64,000 bases of DNA from Candidatus Dormiibacterota bacterium (GTDB lineage Bacteria; Chloroflexota; Dormibacteria; Aeolococcales; Aeolococcaceae). Made by a program: the position numbers and the translations under genes. The DNA is taken from contig PMOL01000016.1 of assembly GCA_003162415.1 (NCBI GenBank), forward strand, positions 62,001-126,000, given 5' to 3'. This document shows positions 53,946-64,000 of this stretch, piece by piece (position 1 is the stretch's first letter; every line of letters starts with the position of its first letter). Below the pieces are notes generated by a model. The model worked only from the letters and a program-made list of their open reading frames with translations. It searched no databases and was not told the DNA's origin.

Positions 53946-54671
53946 ATGGCGCCCACCGTCGCCAAACGAATCCTCGTGGTCGAGGACGAGGACGCCATCC
54001 GCGAGACGCTTCGCTACAACCTTGCCCGCGAGGGTTACGAGGTCGTCGAGGCCGCGACCGGACCTGACGCGCTCAACCTGGCGCGGGCGGAGCGTCCCGA
54101 CCTGATCCTTCTCGACGTGATGCTTCCAGGGCTGAGCGGACTGGAGGTGTGCCGCGTGCTGCGCCAGGAATCGTCGACGCCGATTCTCATGCTCACCGCC
54201 AAGGGAACCGAGGTCGACAAGGTCGTGGGTCTGCAGCTCGGCGCCGACGATTACGTCACCAAGCCCTTCTCCTTCAATGAACTGCTCGCGCGGGTCACGG
54301 CGCTGCTTCGGCGCTCGGACATGAGTGCTCACCCTGCCGGTGCGCCCGAGATCGAGGAGTTCGACGGCTTCAAGATCGACCGTGCCGCGCGCACCATCCA
54401 CGTCGAGACCGTCGAGCTCAGGCTCGCCCCCAAGGAGTTCGACCTCCTTTCACTGTTGCTGCGCAACCCCGGACGAGTGCTCTCGCGCCAGGCGATCATC
54501 GCGGCGGTCTGGGGGAATCGCTTTTACGGCGATCCGAAGACGGTCGACGTGCACGTCCGCTGGCTTCGTGAGAAGTTCGAGCCCTTCGCGCAGATCCCCT
54601 TCCGGATCACGACGGTGTTCGGGGTCGGGTACCGCCTCGACCGGATCGGCGCAATCGACCAGTCCCCGTAA
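53946..54671 (+). CDS. OmpR/PhoB-family response regulator
   Basis: Receiver domain: ILVVEDEDAIRETLRYNL, LILLDVMLPGLSGLEVCR with the phospho-acceptor Asp, and YVTKPFSFNELLARV. The winged-helix output domain (about 140-235) has LRLAPKEFDLLSLLLRNPGRVLSRQAII and TVDVHVRWLREKFE. Length 241. It resembles PhoB/RegX3, and the pst operon is 3 kb away, so phosphate control is plausible. The ATG follows TAAGCT (53934-53939) by 6 nt. Confidence 0.93.
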   Translation: MAPTVAKRILVVEDEDAIRETLRYNLAREGYEVVEAATGPDALNLARAERPDLILLDVMLPGLSGLEVCRVLRQESSTPILMLTAKGTEVDKVVGLQLGADDYVTKPFSFNELLARVTALLRRSDMSAHPAGAPEIEEFDGFKIDRAARTIHVETVELRLAPKEFDLLSLLLRNPGRVLSRQAIIAAVWGNRFYGDPKTVDVHVRWLREKFEPFAQIPFRITTVFGVGYRLDRIGAIDQSP

Positions 54672-54697
54672 ACTCGACCAGGCATCGGAGGAGACGC

Positions 54698-55816
54698 GTG
54701 GACGCAGCGGTCATTGGCGGGGGTGTCATCGGCCTGTCGGTGGCGTGGCGAGCCGCGCGGGCTGGCATGAACGTCGCTGTGGTCGATCCCGACCCGGGAT
54801 CCGGCGCCTCGCATTTTGCAGCTGGGATGATCGCTCCGGTGGGGGAGGCCGAGTTCGGCGAGGAGGCCGTGGTCGCCCTCAACCGCGATTCCGCGGCGCG
54901 ATACCCGTCATTCATCGCCGAGCTCGAGCTTGATGCGGGACGCTCCGCGGGCTACCGCCAGACGGGAACCCTGCACGTCGCCGTCGACGGCGACGAACAG
55001 ATCGCGCTCGAGCGCCAGTTCCGATATCGCCGGCAGCTTGGCCTCCCTGTGGAGCGGCTCACATCGCGCGAGACACGCGAGCTCGAACCGGGGCTGGCCC
55101 CGTCGGTCCGCGGCGGCATGCTCGTCCAGTCCGACCACCAGGTCGACCCGCGTGCCATGGTCCCGACCCTGCTCCAGGCATGCAGCCGGCTCGGGGTCCA
55201 GATCCATCGCAGCCGGGCCTCCCTGCTCATCGACGGAGGCCGGGTCACCGGTGTTGCGCTCGAGAGCGGGGAAGTCCTCGAGGCATCGAAGGTCGTGCTC
55301 GCTGCCGGCTGCTGGTCCGGCAATATCCCCGGCGTTCCCCAGGACGACATCCCCCCGGTCCGGCCGGTGAAAGGACAGATCCTGCGTCTACGCGGAGTCT
55401 CCGAGTTGATCGCGCGGACGATTCGCGGCGGCTCCGTCTACATCCTGCCGAGGGGCGACGGCCGTGTGATCATCGGCGGAACGGTCGAGGAGCGCGGATT
55501 CGACACATCGGTGACCGCGGGTGCGGTGTACGAGCTCCTTCGCGAGGCGCGAGCGCTGGTGCCTGACGTCGCCGAGCTCGAGCTGGTCGAGGCGTCGGCC
55601 GGGCTCCGGCCGGGGTCGCCCGACAATATGCCCATGGTTGGTGACTCCACGACCGAGGGCCTCATCGTCGCGACCGGCCACTACCGCAACGGCTACCTCC
55701 TTGCGCCGGCCACGGCCGACGCCGTTTCCGGCGTGCTGGCAGGAGCGCCGTGGCCGGAGGCCACCCGGCCCTGGGCACCATCGCGGTTCCGGCGGACCGC
55801 CGAGGTCGGAGCGTGA
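54698..55816 (+). CDS. thiO: Glycine oxidase ThiO
   Basis: FAD-dependent oxidation of glycine to the imine used in thiazole synthesis. DAAVIGGGVIGLSVAWRAARAGMNVAVVD is the FAD fold, followed by GASHFAAGMIAPVGEAEF, VKGQILRL and the C-terminal ATGHYRNGYLLAPATADAVS. Length 372. GGAGGAG precedes the GTG. First gene of thiOSGE; no TPP riboswitch consensus was seen in the short 26-nt upstream gap. Confidence 0.95.
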   Translation: MDAAVIGGGVIGLSVAWRAARAGMNVAVVDPDPGSGASHFAAGMIAPVGEAEFGEEAVVALNRDSAARYPSFIAELELDAGRSAGYRQTGTLHVAVDGDEQIALERQFRYRRQLGLPVERLTSRETRELEPGLAPSVRGGMLVQSDHQVDPRAMVPTLLQACSRLGVQIHRSRASLLIDGGRVTGVALESGEVLEASKVVLAAGCWSGNIPGVPQDDIPPVRPVKGQILRLRGVSELIARTIRGGSVYILPRGDGRVIIGGTVEERGFDTSVTAGAVYELLREARALVPDVAELELVEASAGLRPGSPDNMPMVGDSTTEGLIVATGHYRNGYLLAPATADAVSGVLAGAPWPEATRPWAPSRFRRTAEVGA

Positions 55817-56019
55817 TCATCGTCGTCAACGGCGAGAGCCGCGAGGTCGCCGAAGGACTGGGGCTGACCGACCTGCTCCGTGAGATGGAGCTCCCACCGG
55901 AGCAGCGCGGCATCGCGGTCGCGAGAAACGGTGACGTCGTGCTTCGGGCGAGCTGGGCGGACACCACCCTCTCCGCCGGTGACCGTCTCGAAATCCTCCA
56001 CGCCGTCCAGGGCGGTTGA
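55813..56019 (+). CDS. thiS: Sulfur carrier protein ThiS
   Basis: A 68-residue ubiquitin-like protein. It starts IIVVNGESREVAEG and ends AGDRLEILHAVQGG; the C-terminal Gly-Gly is the thiocarboxylate site. The GTG overlaps the thiO stop. It delivers sulfur to ThiG, encoded 6 nt downstream. Confidence 0.95.
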   Translation: MIIVVNGESREVAEGLGLTDLLREMELPPEQRGIAVARNGDVVLRASWADTTLSAGDRLEILHAVQGG

Positions 56020-57505
<1,486 letters not shown>

Positions 57506-57677
57506 CCATCCCCTAACACCTGAACAAACTTCTCGCCGCGAGCAATCGTCGACGGGTACTGCGAGAGTTCAAAACACGGCTCGGCTGGCGCCGGGATGTC
57601 GAAACGTTGAATCTCCAGCGGCGTGCTCAGGTTACGGTCCCCCCAGGCGCGCCGAAATGCGTCAACCGTTAAGCGGT

Positions 57678-57727
57678 CCTTAACCGTCCGCCTGTGTCGC
57701 CCTTAACCACTCGATCGGCACGATAAC
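57678..57727 (+). promoter_or_regulatory. PHO-box-like promoter of the pst operon
   Basis: Two CCTTAACC repeats (57678-57685 and 57701-57708, 23 nt apart), with a related GTTAAG at 57668-57673, lie upstream of GATAAC (57722-57727), a possible -10. Direct repeats replacing the -35 element are the known layout of PhoB/PhoP-type promoters. The rest of the gap 57506-57778 shows nothing I can name. Confidence 0.55.
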
Positions 57728-57778
57728 CACGTGCAGTCGCAAAGCGACAGGGCGAAGACTGGGGAATTGAGGGCTGAG

Positions 57779-58996
57779 ATGACGGTCGAGATCGAACCAT
57801 CGCTGAACCGTGAGCGCCCGTTCTGGCGTCGAGGCGCGAGCATACGAGGTGCGTTGACGCTCCTGGCCGGGGGGTCCGTCCTCGCCGCTTGCGGGGCGGC
57901 CTCAACCGGAGCAACGACGCTCGCTCCGACCGCCACACCGACGCCCGTCTGCACCGGGACCACAGCGAACCCCGGCTACACCAATGGTCTCGCTACCGTC
58001 TCCGGCCAGGCGACGACCCTGAGTGGGGCGGGGTCGACATTTGTGGCGCCCATGATGTCGGTCTGGACCAAGGCATACGCCACCTCTAACTCAGTCCAGG
58101 TGGCCTACTCGTCGGTCGGCTCTGGCGCCGGTGTCGCGCAGATTCAAGCGAATACGGTCGACTTCGGCGATTCGGATGCCTTCATGTCGGATACCGACCT
58201 CGCCAAGGCCAAGGGTCCGATCGTGCAGATTCCACTCGTGCAGGCGCCGGTCGTCGCTATCTACAACCTTCCCGGCATCCCCAGTGGTCTGAAGTTCGAC
58301 GGCGACACACTCGGCAAGATTTTCTCGGGCGCCATCACGACGTGGAATGACCCGGCGATCAAAGCTTTGAACCCGGGGATCAGCCTGCCGAGCACCCCCA
58401 TCGCGGTCGCCCACCGTTCGGACGGATCGGGGACCACGGCCATCTTCACCGACTTCCTCACGCAGACAAGCCCTGCCTGGGTGACCGCATTGGGCGGATC
58501 GAAGACCAGCGTTGGTAAGACGGTGGCGTGGCCGGTCGGCATCGGCGGCAAGGGCAATGACGGAGTGTCCGCCGTGGTCGCCCAAACCGCGGGTGGCATC
58601 GGGTACGTCGAGCTCGATTACGCGATCGCGCAGCACCAGACCTACGGAGACGTAAAGAACAAGGCGGGCCTGTTCATCGAGCCATGCGAGCAGACCGCAG
58701 CGAATGCCACCGTCGGCATCACGAGCTACCCGTCCGACCTGCGAATCGATATCGTCAACCTGTCGTCGAATGCTCAGGCTTATCCGATCACCGGGTTGAC
58801 CTGGGCGCTTGTCTACCAGAACCAGACCAAGGCCGCTACGGCTGCGGGACTCGTCAACTTCTTCTCGTGGGTTCTCACCAAGGGTCAGGACCTCACGGGC
58901 TCAGTGAACTACACGCCACTGGGGCCGACGCTGCAGGCCCTGTGCATTGCCCAACTCAAGAAGATCACGCTCAACGGTACGCCGGTCTCGCCGTGA
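57779..58996 (+). CDS. pstS: Phosphate-binding lipoprotein PstS
   Basis: High-affinity periplasmic-type phosphate receptor. A signal peptide ends in the lipobox VLAAC-G. LSGAGSTFVAPMMSVWTKAY, YSSVGSGAGVAQIQANTVDFGDSD, AHRSDGSGTTAIFTDFL and GGKGNDGVSAVVAQTAGGIGYVE carry the known phosphate-contact loops (GSG/TF, DGSGTT). Length 405 from ATG 57779 with GAGGG upstream; a GTG at 57731 is possible. Confidence 0.95.
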   Translation: MTVEIEPSLNRERPFWRRGASIRGALTLLAGGSVLAACGAASTGATTLAPTATPTPVCTGTTANPGYTNGLATVSGQATTLSGAGSTFVAPMMSVWTKAYATSNSVQVAYSSVGSGAGVAQIQANTVDFGDSDAFMSDTDLAKAKGPIVQIPLVQAPVVAIYNLPGIPSGLKFDGDTLGKIFSGAITTWNDPAIKALNPGISLPSTPIAVAHRSDGSGTTAIFTDFLTQTSPAWVTALGGSKTSVGKTVAWPVGIGGKGNDGVSAVVAQTAGGIGYVELDYAIAQHQTYGDVKNKAGLFIEPCEQTAANATVGITSYPSDLRIDIVNLSSNAQAYPITGLTWALVYQNQTKAATAAGLVNFFSWVLTKGQDLTGSVNYTPLGPTLQALCIAQLKKITLNGTPVSP

Positions 58997-59029
58997 GCCG
59001 AAAACCACATTGACTGTGGTGGGTTTCTG

Positions 59030-60049
59030 ATGCCGCCGCCAGCTGGTGTGGGCGGCGGCATCGCCGCCTCTAGCGTTCGGGTAGCGCCGACCCTCTTGAA
59101 GCGCGGCCGGCCGCGCATCGCGGACCGGATTTTCGGAACCGGCGTTTCGATCACCGGCGGGATCGTGCTGGTCGTGATCGCGGCGATGATCGTCTTCCTG
59201 GTGCTGGAAGGGCTTCCAGCCATGCAGCACTATGGCTTTTTCTCTTTCATCACGGGGTCGCGCTGGACCCCGTCGACCGCCTTCCCGAACGTCTCGCATC
59301 CGAATCCGTACGGGATCCTGCAGTTCATCTACGGCACGATGCTCACCTCGATCATTGGAATGATCATTGCGGTCCCATTAGCTGTTGGCGCGGCGCTGGT
59401 CATCACGGAGGTGGCACCCCCGCGTATCAAGGGTCCGCTCTCTGGGCTCGTGGATCTGCTGGCAGCAGTCCCCAGCGTCGTCTATGGCTTTTGGGGGATC
59501 TTCGCGCTCATACCGGCGATCAAGCCGGTCGTGGATTTTCTGACTACGACGCTTGGCACTGTGCCGGTGATCGGAGTTGCTTTCCAGGGGCCATTTTTCG
59601 GAGTGTCGTACTTCAGCGCAGGGCTGGTGCTCGCGATCATGGTCCTGCCGATCATCGCGGCGGTCTGCCGTGAGGTCTTCCGGAGCACGCCGCGCAACGA
59701 GAAAGAGGCCGCGCTGGCTCTTGGGGCGACACGCTGGGAGATGATCCGCATTGCCGTGTTGCCGCGGGCACGCTCCGGCATCGTCGGCGCATCGCTACTG
59801 GGACTTGGCCGAGCGTTAGGCGAGACCATCGCGGTGACCATGGTCATCGGCAATGCCGTGCTGCACATCAACGGGAGCATCTTTTCGCAGGGCGCAACGA
59901 TGTCGAGCGTCATCGCCAACGAGTTCACTGAGGCGACGGAACCCTTTCACCTTTCAGCACTCTTTGTCGTGGGGTTCTGGCTCTTGATCGTCGCCTTGAT
60001 CGTGAACGTCATCGCGCGCCTTGTGGTGCGTCGTGGGGTGGCGCTGTGA
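59030..60049 (+). CDS. pstC: Phosphate ABC transporter permease PstC
   Basis: A 339-residue permease with six or more helices. The first helix is at about 38-60, followed by GSRWTPS, LAAVPSVVYGFWGIFALIP and the EAA-type loop EAALALGATRWEMIRIAVLPRARSGIVGA, then GLGRALGETIAVTMVIGNA. GSRWTP and the GRALGET stretch are PstC hallmarks. Overlaps pstA by 4 nt. Confidence 0.96.
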   Translation: MPPPAGVGGGIAASSVRVAPTLLKRGRPRIADRIFGTGVSITGGIVLVVIAAMIVFLVLEGLPAMQHYGFFSFITGSRWTPSTAFPNVSHPNPYGILQFIYGTMLTSIIGMIIAVPLAVGAALVITEVAPPRIKGPLSGLVDLLAAVPSVVYGFWGIFALIPAIKPVVDFLTTTLGTVPVIGVAFQGPFFGVSYFSAGLVLAIMVLPIIAAVCREVFRSTPRNEKEAALALGATRWEMIRIAVLPRARSGIVGASLLGLGRALGETIAVTMVIGNAVLHINGSIFSQGATMSSVIANEFTEATEPFHLSALFVVGFWLLIVALIVNVIARLVVRRGVAL

Positions 60050-60933
60050 CGCAGCTCGCGGTCGGGACCCCTGGCTTCCGCAACCGTCCGGCGTTGCGCC
60101 GGCGACGCGCAAAGAGTGCGGTATTGGTCGGCTTGCTGATCGCTGCCGTGGTGGTCGCGGTCGGGGTGCTCGCCTGGGTACTCATTTACGTCGCCATCCA
60201 GGGCCTGGGTGCGTTGAACCTTGGTTTCCTCACACAGACCCCGCCCGGTAACCCAGCCGCCGCGGGTGGTGGATTCTATAACGGCATCGTCGGCAGTCTC
60301 ATCATCGTCGGTATCGCGGCGCTGATTGGGATCCCCTTGGGAATCGGCGCCGCGATCTATCTGGTCGAGTACGGGCGAGGGCGATTGGCCGACACGATTC
60401 GATTTTTCAACGACGTCCTGATCGGAATCCCAACGATCGTCACCGGTGCTTTCATCTATGCCATCTGGGTAACCCGGTTCGGCTTTTCCGGGTTCGCTGG
60501 ATCACTGGCGCTGGCGATCGTCATGCTGCCGCTGGTGACTCGAACGACTGAGGAGATGCTGCGCCTGGTGCCGAATGAGCTCCGGGAAGGCAGCCTGGCG
60601 CTGGGGGCCACTCGGAGTCAGACGGTGATGCGAGTCTCCATCCCAACCGCCCTACCAGGAATCATCACCGGAGCTATGTTGGCGGTCGCCCGCGCCATGG
60701 GGGAGACCGCTCCGCTGCTTCTGACTGCGCTTGGCAATGACCTGTTCACCGAGTACAACCCGGCAAAGCGCATGTCAACCCTCTCCCTGCAGATCTTCGA
60801 CAACGCGGTAACGGGATTTCAAGAAGGTCAAGGACGAGCCTGGGCAGGTGCCCTCACACTTATCGCCATCGTGTTGATCTTCACCATCGTTGCTCGCCTC
60901 TTCGGCCGCCGAGTGCGTACGTCGAATGCCTGA
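60046..60933 (+). CDS. pstA: Phosphate ABC transporter permease PstA
   Basis: The second permease, 295 residues. [84 protein letters not shown] and [16 protein letters not shown] are the expected motifs. GTG start overlaps pstC; the 3' end overlaps the first pstB by 8 nt. Confidence 0.96.
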   Translation: MTQLAVGTPGFRNRPALRRRRAKSAVLVGLLIAAVVVAVGVLAWVLIYVAIQGLGALNLGFLTQTPPGNPAAAGGGFYNGIVGSLIIVGIAALIGIPLGIGAAIYLVEYGRGRLADTIRFFNDVLIGIPTIVTGAFIYAIWVTRFGFSGFAGSLALAIVMLPLVTRTTEEMLRLVPNELREGSLALGATRSQTVMRVSIPTALPGIITGAMLAVARAMGETAPLLLTALGNDLFTEYNPAKRMSTLSLQIFDNAVTGFQEGQGRAWAGALTLIAIVLIFTIVARLFGRRVRTSNA

Positions 60934-61774
60934 CGTGGCAACTGAACCCGCCCCTGCGACTGCGAAGGTGGATGGCACAATCCCCACCCCGGAGACAGCG
61001 GTCGAAGGCTTGTCGATTGAGAAACTCAATGCCTGGTTCGGCAAGCACCACGTGGTGGCTGACGTGGACCTGGTCGCCCCAGCTCATCGGGTGACCGCCC
61101 TCATCGGCCCCTCTGGTTGCGGCAAGAGCACGCTCTTGCGCTGCGTGAATCGGATGCATGAGATCGTGCCCGGTGCGCGTGTCGAGGGCCGGGTGATGTT
61201 CAGCGGACAGAATATTTACGATCCGGATATCGACCCGGGCTCGGTGCGCAGCGAGATCGGGATGGTGTTCCAACGGCCGAACCCATTTCCGACCAAGTCA
61301 ATCTATGAGAACGCGATCATCGGCGTGCGGCTCGCCAGGTCCGCCGGGGATCGAAAGCTGGACGAGATCGCCGAGAGCGCGCTGCGCCGCGCACAGCTGT
61401 GGGACGAAGTCAAGGACCGTCTCAACAAGCCTGCGGTGAGTCTTTCCGGAGGCCAGCAGCAGCGGCTGTGCATCGCGCGTGCTGTCGCGGTGGATCCTGC
61501 GCTCCTCCTCATGGATGAGCCGTGTTCCGCGCTGGACCCGATTGCGACCTTCAAGATCGAAGAGCTCATCCGTGAGATCGCCGATCAGTACACCGTCATC
61601 ATCGTGACGCACAACATGCAGCAGGCGACACGGGTATCGCAATTCACCGGCTTCATGACGATTGAACGCGCCGGCGAGCCCGGGCGGCTGGTTGAATTCG
61701 GCGCAACCGACCAGATTTTTGGGTCCCCGGCTCAGGCGGCGACCGAAGCATATGTGAGTGGTAGGGTGGGTTGA
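60926..61774 (+). CDS. pstB: Phosphate ABC transporter ATPase PstB, copy 1
   Basis: ATP-hydrolysing subunit of 282 residues with a 35-residue N-terminal extension. Walker [35 protein letters not shown] (Q-loop), signature [14 protein letters not shown], Walker B LLLMDEP and the switch [11 protein letters not shown] are intact. ATG 60926 overlaps pstA. Confidence 0.95.
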   Translation: MPDVATEPAPATAKVDGTIPTPETAVEGLSIEKLNAWFGKHHVVADVDLVAPAHRVTALIGPSGCGKSTLLRCVNRMHEIVPGARVEGRVMFSGQNIYDPDIDPGSVRSEIGMVFQRPNPFPTKSIYENAIIGVRLARSAGDRKLDEIAESALRRAQLWDEVKDRLNKPAVSLSGGQQQRLCIARAVAVDPALLLMDEPCSALDPIATFKIEELIREIADQYTVIIVTHNMQQATRVSQFTGFMTIERAGEPGRLVEFGATDQIFGSPAQAATEAYVSGRVG

Positions 61775-61775
61775 G

Positions 61776-62633
61776 ATGGCGAGTGAGTTGAGCATCCTCG
61801 GGCGGCTGCAGGAATCCCAGCCCGGGAAGGGACGTCCCGCGCGACCTAGCATCGTGCAGGTGGAGCATCCTGCCGTCAGTACCCGAAATGTGAATGCACG
61901 CTATGGGTCGTTCCTCGCGCTCCGCGACGTCTCTATCTCCGCACCCCAGGGTGAGATCACAGCGATCATTGGACCATCTGGTTGCGGCAAGTCGACACTA
62001 CTTCGCAGTCTGAACCGGATCAACGACCTGATCCCTTCATTCAGTCTCGAGGGCGAGGTCATGCTCGGTGACCAGAACGTCTATGCGTCGGAGGTCGATG
62101 TTGCCAGCCTTCGTCGGCGCGTGGGCATGCTCTTTCAGCGGCCAGCGCCCTTTCCGATGAGCATCTATGACAATGTCGTCTACAGCCTCCGTCTCGACGG
62201 ACGCCAGAGCAGAGGGAAGCTCGACGAGGCAGTAGAACGCTGCCTCCAACAGACAGCGCTGTGGGACGAGGTGAAGGATCGTCTCAAGGCTTCAGCAACC
62301 GGGCTCTCCGGAGGACAGCAGCAGCGCTTGTGCCTGGCGCGCACGCTGGCCGCAGGCAGCGACGTCATCCTCATGGACGAACCGTGCGCCGCGTTAGACC
62401 CCATCTCAACCTTGCGCATCGAGGAGTTGATGCGCGAGCTACGCGGGAAGGTAACCATCATCATCGTGACCCACAACCTGCAACAGGCGGCCCGAGTCAG
62501 CGACTACACCGCGTTCATGCTGATGGGCGAGGGTCGGGCTGGGGAACTGGTTGAGCTTGGCAAGACCGATGAGATGTTCAAGGATCCGGTGGACAAACGC
62601 ACCGAGGACTACATCACGGGGAGATTCGGGTGA
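61776..62633 (+). CDS. pstB: Phosphate ABC transporter ATPase PstB, copy 2
   Basis: A second, clearly different PstB of 285 residues, 1 nt after the first. Walker [68 protein letters not shown] and [11 protein letters not shown] are intact, so it is not a pseudogene. Relative to copy 1, the Q-loop reads PAPFP rather than PNPFP. The two may form a heterodimer or serve alternative conditions. Confidence 0.94.
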   Translation: MASELSILGRLQESQPGKGRPARPSIVQVEHPAVSTRNVNARYGSFLALRDVSISAPQGEITAIIGPSGCGKSTLLRSLNRINDLIPSFSLEGEVMLGDQNVYASEVDVASLRRRVGMLFQRPAPFPMSIYDNVVYSLRLDGRQSRGKLDEAVERCLQQTALWDEVKDRLKASATGLSGGQQQRLCLARTLAAGSDVILMDEPCAALDPISTLRIEELMRELRGKVTIIIVTHNLQQAARVSDYTAFMLMGEGRAGELVELGKTDEMFKDPVDKRTEDYITGRFG

Positions 62634-63316
62634 GCCAGTTGACCCCCACGAGCACGCCATCCACCCATAGACCCGTTCTGCAGGCCGAGCTCGACGCGAT
62701 CCGCGCGGCCATCGTCGAGCTTACAAAGCACGTCGAGGTCGCCATCGAACGGGCTATCTGGGGGCTGCGTGAGCGCAACGCCGAGATTTGCACAGCAGTC
62801 ATCGAAGGTGACGTCGCAATCAACGACCAGCACCGCAAGATTCGGGACGCGTGCTTTCACGTCATCCTCACGCAGGCTCCCGTGGCGCGCGACCTACGCG
62901 ATATTCATGGCTTCGATCACATTGCGTCCGAGTTGGAGAGAATGGCGGACCACTGCGTATCGATCGCTCGAATCGGCAGGTCGATGGTGGACCTGCCCGA
63001 CGTGCCGTCGTCAGAGCCCCTGGGAATGCTGGCGGAGGAGGCCGAAGCACAAGTGCGCGACATTCTCGGCGCGTTCGAGGCGCACGATACCTTGGCTGCG
63101 CGCGACATCGCTCGGCACGACAGCGCGGTGGACATGACGTACAGGCAAATATTCTCGACTTATGTCAACCAGATGACGGCAGACGGGAGCCTGGCACCTC
63201 GCGCGACCGGACTGGTCTTTGTCGCTCACTACCTGGAGCGGATAGGCGACCGGGTCACGAACATCGCGGAGGAGTTGATTTTCGCTGAGACTGGTGGACT
63301 CGAAGAACTGGGGTAG
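62630..63316 (+). CDS. phoU: Phosphate signalling protein PhoU
   Basis: Two three-helix PhoU repeats in 228 residues. [66 protein letters not shown], and in the second half [24 protein letters not shown]. The conserved ExxRxxDH and ExxRxGDR metal motifs are present. GTG overlaps the second pstB stop. It links Pst transport to the histidine kinase. Confidence 0.95.
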   Translation: MSQLTPTSTPSTHRPVLQAELDAIRAAIVELTKHVEVAIERAIWGLRERNAEICTAVIEGDVAINDQHRKIRDACFHVILTQAPVARDLRDIHGFDHIASELERMADHCVSIARIGRSMVDLPDVPSSEPLGMLAEEAEAQVRDILGAFEAHDTLAARDIARHDSAVDMTYRQIFSTYVNQMTADGSLAPRATGLVFVAHYLERIGDRVTNIAEELIFAETGGLEELG

Positions 63317-63330
63317 CCTCGACCTTCACT

Positions 63331-63918
63331 GTGAGTACCGATGCGCGTCAGGCCGCGCGAAATTTTGATCCGGTGGCGCTGGCGCGCCTGGAGAGCGCGG
63401 CATGGATCGGCTACTACCGCCGTGAGTGGCTTCGCGTGTTGGCGGCCTCGGTCGGTCTGGTCCGGTGCGGATTCGCGCTCTCCTGGCCGAAAACGTTGTG
63501 GGGCGCCTGGCTCGTGGTGCGCGCCAATCAGCGATGGGCGCCCTACCCGGACAACCAGCCCGACGAGGCCCGCCGGTTGATGACCAGGTTCTACGCGATC
63601 GCAGGCGGACGTGAATCGGGCTTCGATCCTCGCGAGGCCGCGCGTCTCGAGGTGGAGTGGTGGCGGGTTCACCGTGCGTTGCAGCATGCAGATGAGGCTG
63701 ACCCCAATGCACTTGGCCAGGCCGTCGCCGCGCTGTACGCGTATACGTACGACCGGGCCATCGATGTTGTGCGTGAAAGCGGCGAGCTTCGCGCCGAGGC
63801 GATGCGGATCTGCGACGCATGGGTCGAGGCCGGATGCGACCTCAACGACCCACGTGTCGCCGGCATGCGCAGGTTCCTGCTCCGCAGCTACCGCAGCCTG
63901 AAGGCCGCGGTGGCCTGA
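63331..63918 (+). CDS. Hypothetical protein downstream of phoU
   Basis: The 195-residue soluble protein is rich in Arg, Ala and Trp, with mostly helical segments: ARLESAAWIGYYRREWLRVLAASVGLV, YPDNQPDEARRLMTRFYAIAG, ARLEVEWWRVHRALQHADEAD and YAYTYDRAIDVVRESGELRAEAMRICDAWVEAG. No known domain recognised. GTG start 15 nt after phoU, so likely the last gene of the pst unit. A perfect hairpin follows its stop. Confidence 0.7.
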   Translation: MSTDARQAARNFDPVALARLESAAWIGYYRREWLRVLAASVGLVRCGFALSWPKTLWGAWLVVRANQRWAPYPDNQPDEARRLMTRFYAIAGGRESGFDPREAARLEVEWWRVHRALQHADEADPNALGQAVAALYAYTYDRAIDVVRESGELRAEAMRICDAWVEAGCDLNDPRVAGMRRFLLRSYRSLKAAVA

Positions 63919-63957
63919 CCGAAGCAGCGTGAGGTGACGAGCGGGGCCACAACGGCC

Positions 63958-63992
63958 CGCGCGTCGACGAGGTTCGCCCCGGTCGACGCGCG
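63958..63992 (+). terminator. Strong hairpin after the pst operon
   Basis: CGCGCGTCGAC (63958-63968) and GTCGACGCGCG (63982-63992) form a perfect 11-bp stem with a 13-nt loop. Only GTCTCT follows, so it is a weak intrinsic terminator at best; the window ends here. Confidence 0.45.
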
Positions 63993-64000
63993 GTCTCTAA

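Noticed and set aside
54672..54697. TPP riboswitch before thiO
   Set aside because: The gap is only 26 nt and shows no THI-box consensus.

Overview
This is a GC-rich bacterial chromosome segment, almost gap-free and without mobile elements, rRNA or CRISPR. The gene content looks like a Terrabacteria-type soil lineage. An actinobacterial-style arg operon with argR inside it, an SCO1664-family protein, a HelY/Mtr4-like helicase, many GTG starts and apparently leaderless genes are combined with a complete hopanoid operon and an aerobic caa3-like oxidase. A Chloroflexota or Dormibacterota relative is my best guess. That is inference from gene content and was not tested by phylogeny.

Layout. 1-8.4 kb: the end of a cytochrome b, a triheme cytochrome c, several tiny membrane proteins, then cytochrome oxidase subunits II and I, heme O/A synthesis (ctaB, ctaA), assembly factor ctaG and a cupredoxin lipoprotein. 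No subunit III was found. 8.5-17.7 kb: housekeeping and unknown genes (birA, tRNA-Arg(CCG), a YraQ-type permease, an SCO1664-family protein, a uracil-DNA glycosylase, lemA, an arsC-like gene, htpX) and thrC, which has a striking leader. 17.8-24.6 kb: a large helicase, a DUF503 protein, an orphan ParA with a small partner, a TPR protein and a GH15 trehalase/glucoamylase.

24.6-32.2 kb: the arginine operon argC-J-B-D-R-G-H, mostly linked by ATGA overlaps, with a palindromic ARG-box-like site at the promoter; argF is absent. 32.2-42.3 kb: a phosphoesterase, TetR, DegV, a ROK kinase, coaX, dus, greA, lysS, serS, a thioesterase and a CYTH protein. A probable new small RNA lies between dus and greA. 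42.5-52.7 kb: a MarR gene converging on a nine-gene minus-strand operon for isoprenoid and hopanoid synthesis (prenyl synthase, fni, hpnC, hpnD, hpnE, shc, hpnH, hpnA, hpnG). 52.8-57.5 kb: a divergent histidine kinase/response regulator pair and thiOSGE. 57.6-63.9 kb: the phosphate operon pstS-C-A-B-B-phoU behind a PHO-box-like promoter, then an unknown gene.

The main unexplained structures are: a thrC leader with two mutually exclusive hairpins, one of which hides the ribosome binding site; a promoter-plus-terminator unit (small RNA) upstream of greA; two genes whose conserved N-termini begin upstream of any ATG/GTG/TTG and appear to start at CTG; a recurrent -10-like box 6-7 nt before start codons, suggesting widespread leaderless mRNAs; and a 67-bp inverted-repeat element upstream of the CYTH gene.
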